NCBI GenBank assembly: GCA_903889985.1
Contig: CAISZN010000249.1
Span: 1 to 43,736 of the forward strand
DNA: 43,736 bases
Direction of reading: 5' to 3'
Source: an uncultured Hyphomicrobiales bacterium
GTDB lineage: Bacteria; Pseudomonadota; Alphaproteobacteria; Rhizobiales; Beijerinckiaceae
Shown here: piece by piece, positions 42,622 through 43,736 of the stretch
Layout of the letters: each line of letters opens with the position of its first letter
Numbering within the stretch: the stretch's first letter is position 1
Notes under the pieces: model-generated
Told to the model about the DNA's origin: nothing
Database searches by the model: none
What the model saw: the letters and a program-made list of their open reading frames with translations, nothing else
Program-made: the position numbers and the translations under genes

Positions 42622-43449
42622 TTATTAATGCAAGATAAAAATACCAAAATGGATTTGGACGAGATGCGCCTTGTCATTTACCAAAATGGTATGAGCGCCT
42701 TGCGTACCCAAAGAAGGAAAATTGGGCTGAGCCAAAGTGATTTGGCTTTGCTTGTGGGCACGACCCAGCCTCAGATCATGCGTCTGGAAAATGGCGACCG
42801 GAAGTTTACCAAAGAGTGGGCTGAGCGTATTGCGCCTCACTTGAATGTAACTGCTCAAGAATTGTTATTTGAAGACATTCTGCCACAAGACAGCGAAAGC
42901 TTAGCCGGTGTAGTTAACCAGAACACTGAGATTACAAATCAACTTATTGACAAGCCTAAGCAATCTAACCCCAAATTAGACAAAACAAACGGCGCGTACC
43001 TGACACCGGCGGATCACATTCCGATTGCGGGGTCACGGTTAGCGCGCGACGTGCCAGTTTTAGGGGTGGCTGTGGGCGGAGAAGACGCGGACTTCAGTTT
43101 CAATGGTGACACCATAGATCAGGTGCGCCGCCCACCAGGCATTGCCGGTCAGAAGGGCGTCTATGCCCTTTACGTCGTCGGTACAAGCATGTCGCCCAAG
43201 TTTGAAGAGGGCGACCTGATTTATGTCAGCACCACCCGCCCCCCATCAATCGGGGATTGTGTAGTGATTGAGCTTTATCCCGAAAGCGACGACAAGCCCG
43301 GCAAAGGATTTGTAAAGCGTCTCAAATCACGGAATTCAGCAAAGGTCATTTGCGACCAGTTCAAGCCACCGAAAGAGATTACATTCAACAGAGAACGAGT
43401 GAAATCAATTCACCGCGTCATCCCGTGGAATGAGCTGCTAGGGGTGTGA
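42616..43449 (+). CDS. CI-like repressor: XRE HTH plus S24/LexA-like peptidase domain
   Basis: HTH 'RRKIGLSQSDLALLVGTTQPQIMRLENG'; 'GTSMSPKFEEGDLIYVS' S24 signature. The true start may be ATG 42691 (M26). Confidence 0.9.
   Translation: MDLLMQDKNTKMDLDEMRLVIYQNGMSALRTQRRKIGLSQSDLALLVGTTQPQIMRLENGDRKFTKEWAERIAPHLNVTAQELLFEDILPQDSESLAGVVNQNTEITNQLIDKPKQSNPKLDKTNGAYLTPADHIPIAGSRLARDVPVLGVAVGGEDADFSFNGDTIDQVRRPPGIAGQKGVYALYVVGTSMSPKFEEGDLIYVSTTRPPSIGDCVVIELYPESDDKPGKGFVKRLKSRNSAKVICDQFKPPKEITFNRERVKSIHRVIPWNELLGV
42642..42654. promoter_or_regulatory. operator-like site 2 TACCAAAATGGAT
   Basis: Identical to site 1, 33 bp away. Confidence 0.7.
42679..42691. promoter_or_regulatory. operator-like site 3 TACCAAAATGGTA (perfect palindromic arms)
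   Basis: TACCA-AAA-TGGTA, 37 bp from site 2. Confidence 0.7.
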
Positions 43450-43475
43450 GATTGGTGGCAAAATAGGAGGATCGT

Positions 43476-43736
43476 ATGCACAAGATAGGAATGGCCGCCG
43501 TTGCTGTGTTCGCTTGGGCTGCGCAGCCGATCTCCGCAATGGCAGATGACTGGAAAGTTGTTTCGCTAGTGGACCTTACCATCGGCACCAAGAAGTATAT
43601 GAACAAGCCCATCGAGGTTAAAAATCTCATGTGCTATTACGCCGATGTGGATGATTACCGATGCACTGGCCAAGGCGCTGGGGCCGTATTCTTCAAGTCG
43701 GTCGAAAATGATGATGCCAGATCTTTTTTGGAAGAT
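43476..43736 (+). CDS. secreted/periplasmic protein, truncated at window end
   Basis: AGGAGG 5 nt upstream of ATG; MHKIGMAAVAVFAWAAQPISAMADDWKVVSLVDLTIGTKKYMNKPIEVKNLMCYYADVDDYRCTGQGAG... with signal peptide; no stop before the window end. Confidence 0.75.
   Translation, partial: MHKIGMAAVAVFAWAAQPISAMADDWKVVSLVDLTIGTKKYMNKPIEVKNLMCYYADVDDYRCTGQGAGAVFFKSVENDDARSFLED

Noticed and set aside
1-43736. CRISPR arrays, tRNA genes, insertion sequences, integrase
   Set aside because: No regular short repeats with spacers, cloverleaf, transposase or tyrosine/serine recombinase motifs recognised; an integrase may lie outside the window.

Overview
The window is almost entirely one temperate contractile-tailed phage (prophage), probably of an alphaproteobacterium (GapR/DUF2312-type gene, high GC; this is inference). 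Most genes lie on the minus strand. Reading from right to left (5'->3' on minus), the order is: a plus-strand CI-like repressor and a minus-strand Cro-like gene separated by repeated operator-like sites; an early/replication module (GapR-like, HTH, DnaA domain IV-like, DUF1376/YdaU-like); terminase small and large subunits; DUF4055-type portal; scaffold; P22-like major capsid protein; head-tail genes interrupted by an HNH-AP2 endonuclease; tail sheath; tail tube; a tail-assembly chaperone with a probable -1 programmed frameshift; tape measure; P2/Mu-like tail and baseplate genes (U, X, D, V, PAAR, W/gp25, J, tail-I-like); about 13 kb of fiber/host-interaction genes rich in repeats; a lysis cassette (M15 endolysin, holin, small lipoproteins); and an HTH-metallophosphoesterase. 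The most interesting points are: (1) a plus-strand GIY-YIG (Mug113/T5orf172-like) protein with a hydrophobic, probably membrane-anchored C-terminus, inserted between the tape measure and tail-completion genes, which is a candidate superinfection-exclusion 'moron'; (2) an A AAA AAC slippery site that produces an unannotated chaperone fusion; (3) an ~22-unit 18-aa repeat protein; (4) a fiber with three 218-aa repeats at an exact 654-bp spacing; (5) three TACCAAAATGG(T/A) operator-like sites that suggest the repressor start is over-extended; (6) an apparent amber codon in a small early ORF; and (7) several unannotated small ORFs and a late operon punctuated by intrinsic terminators. No integrase, tRNA, CRISPR array or reverse transcriptase was seen. 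All calls come from reading the sequence; no searches were run.
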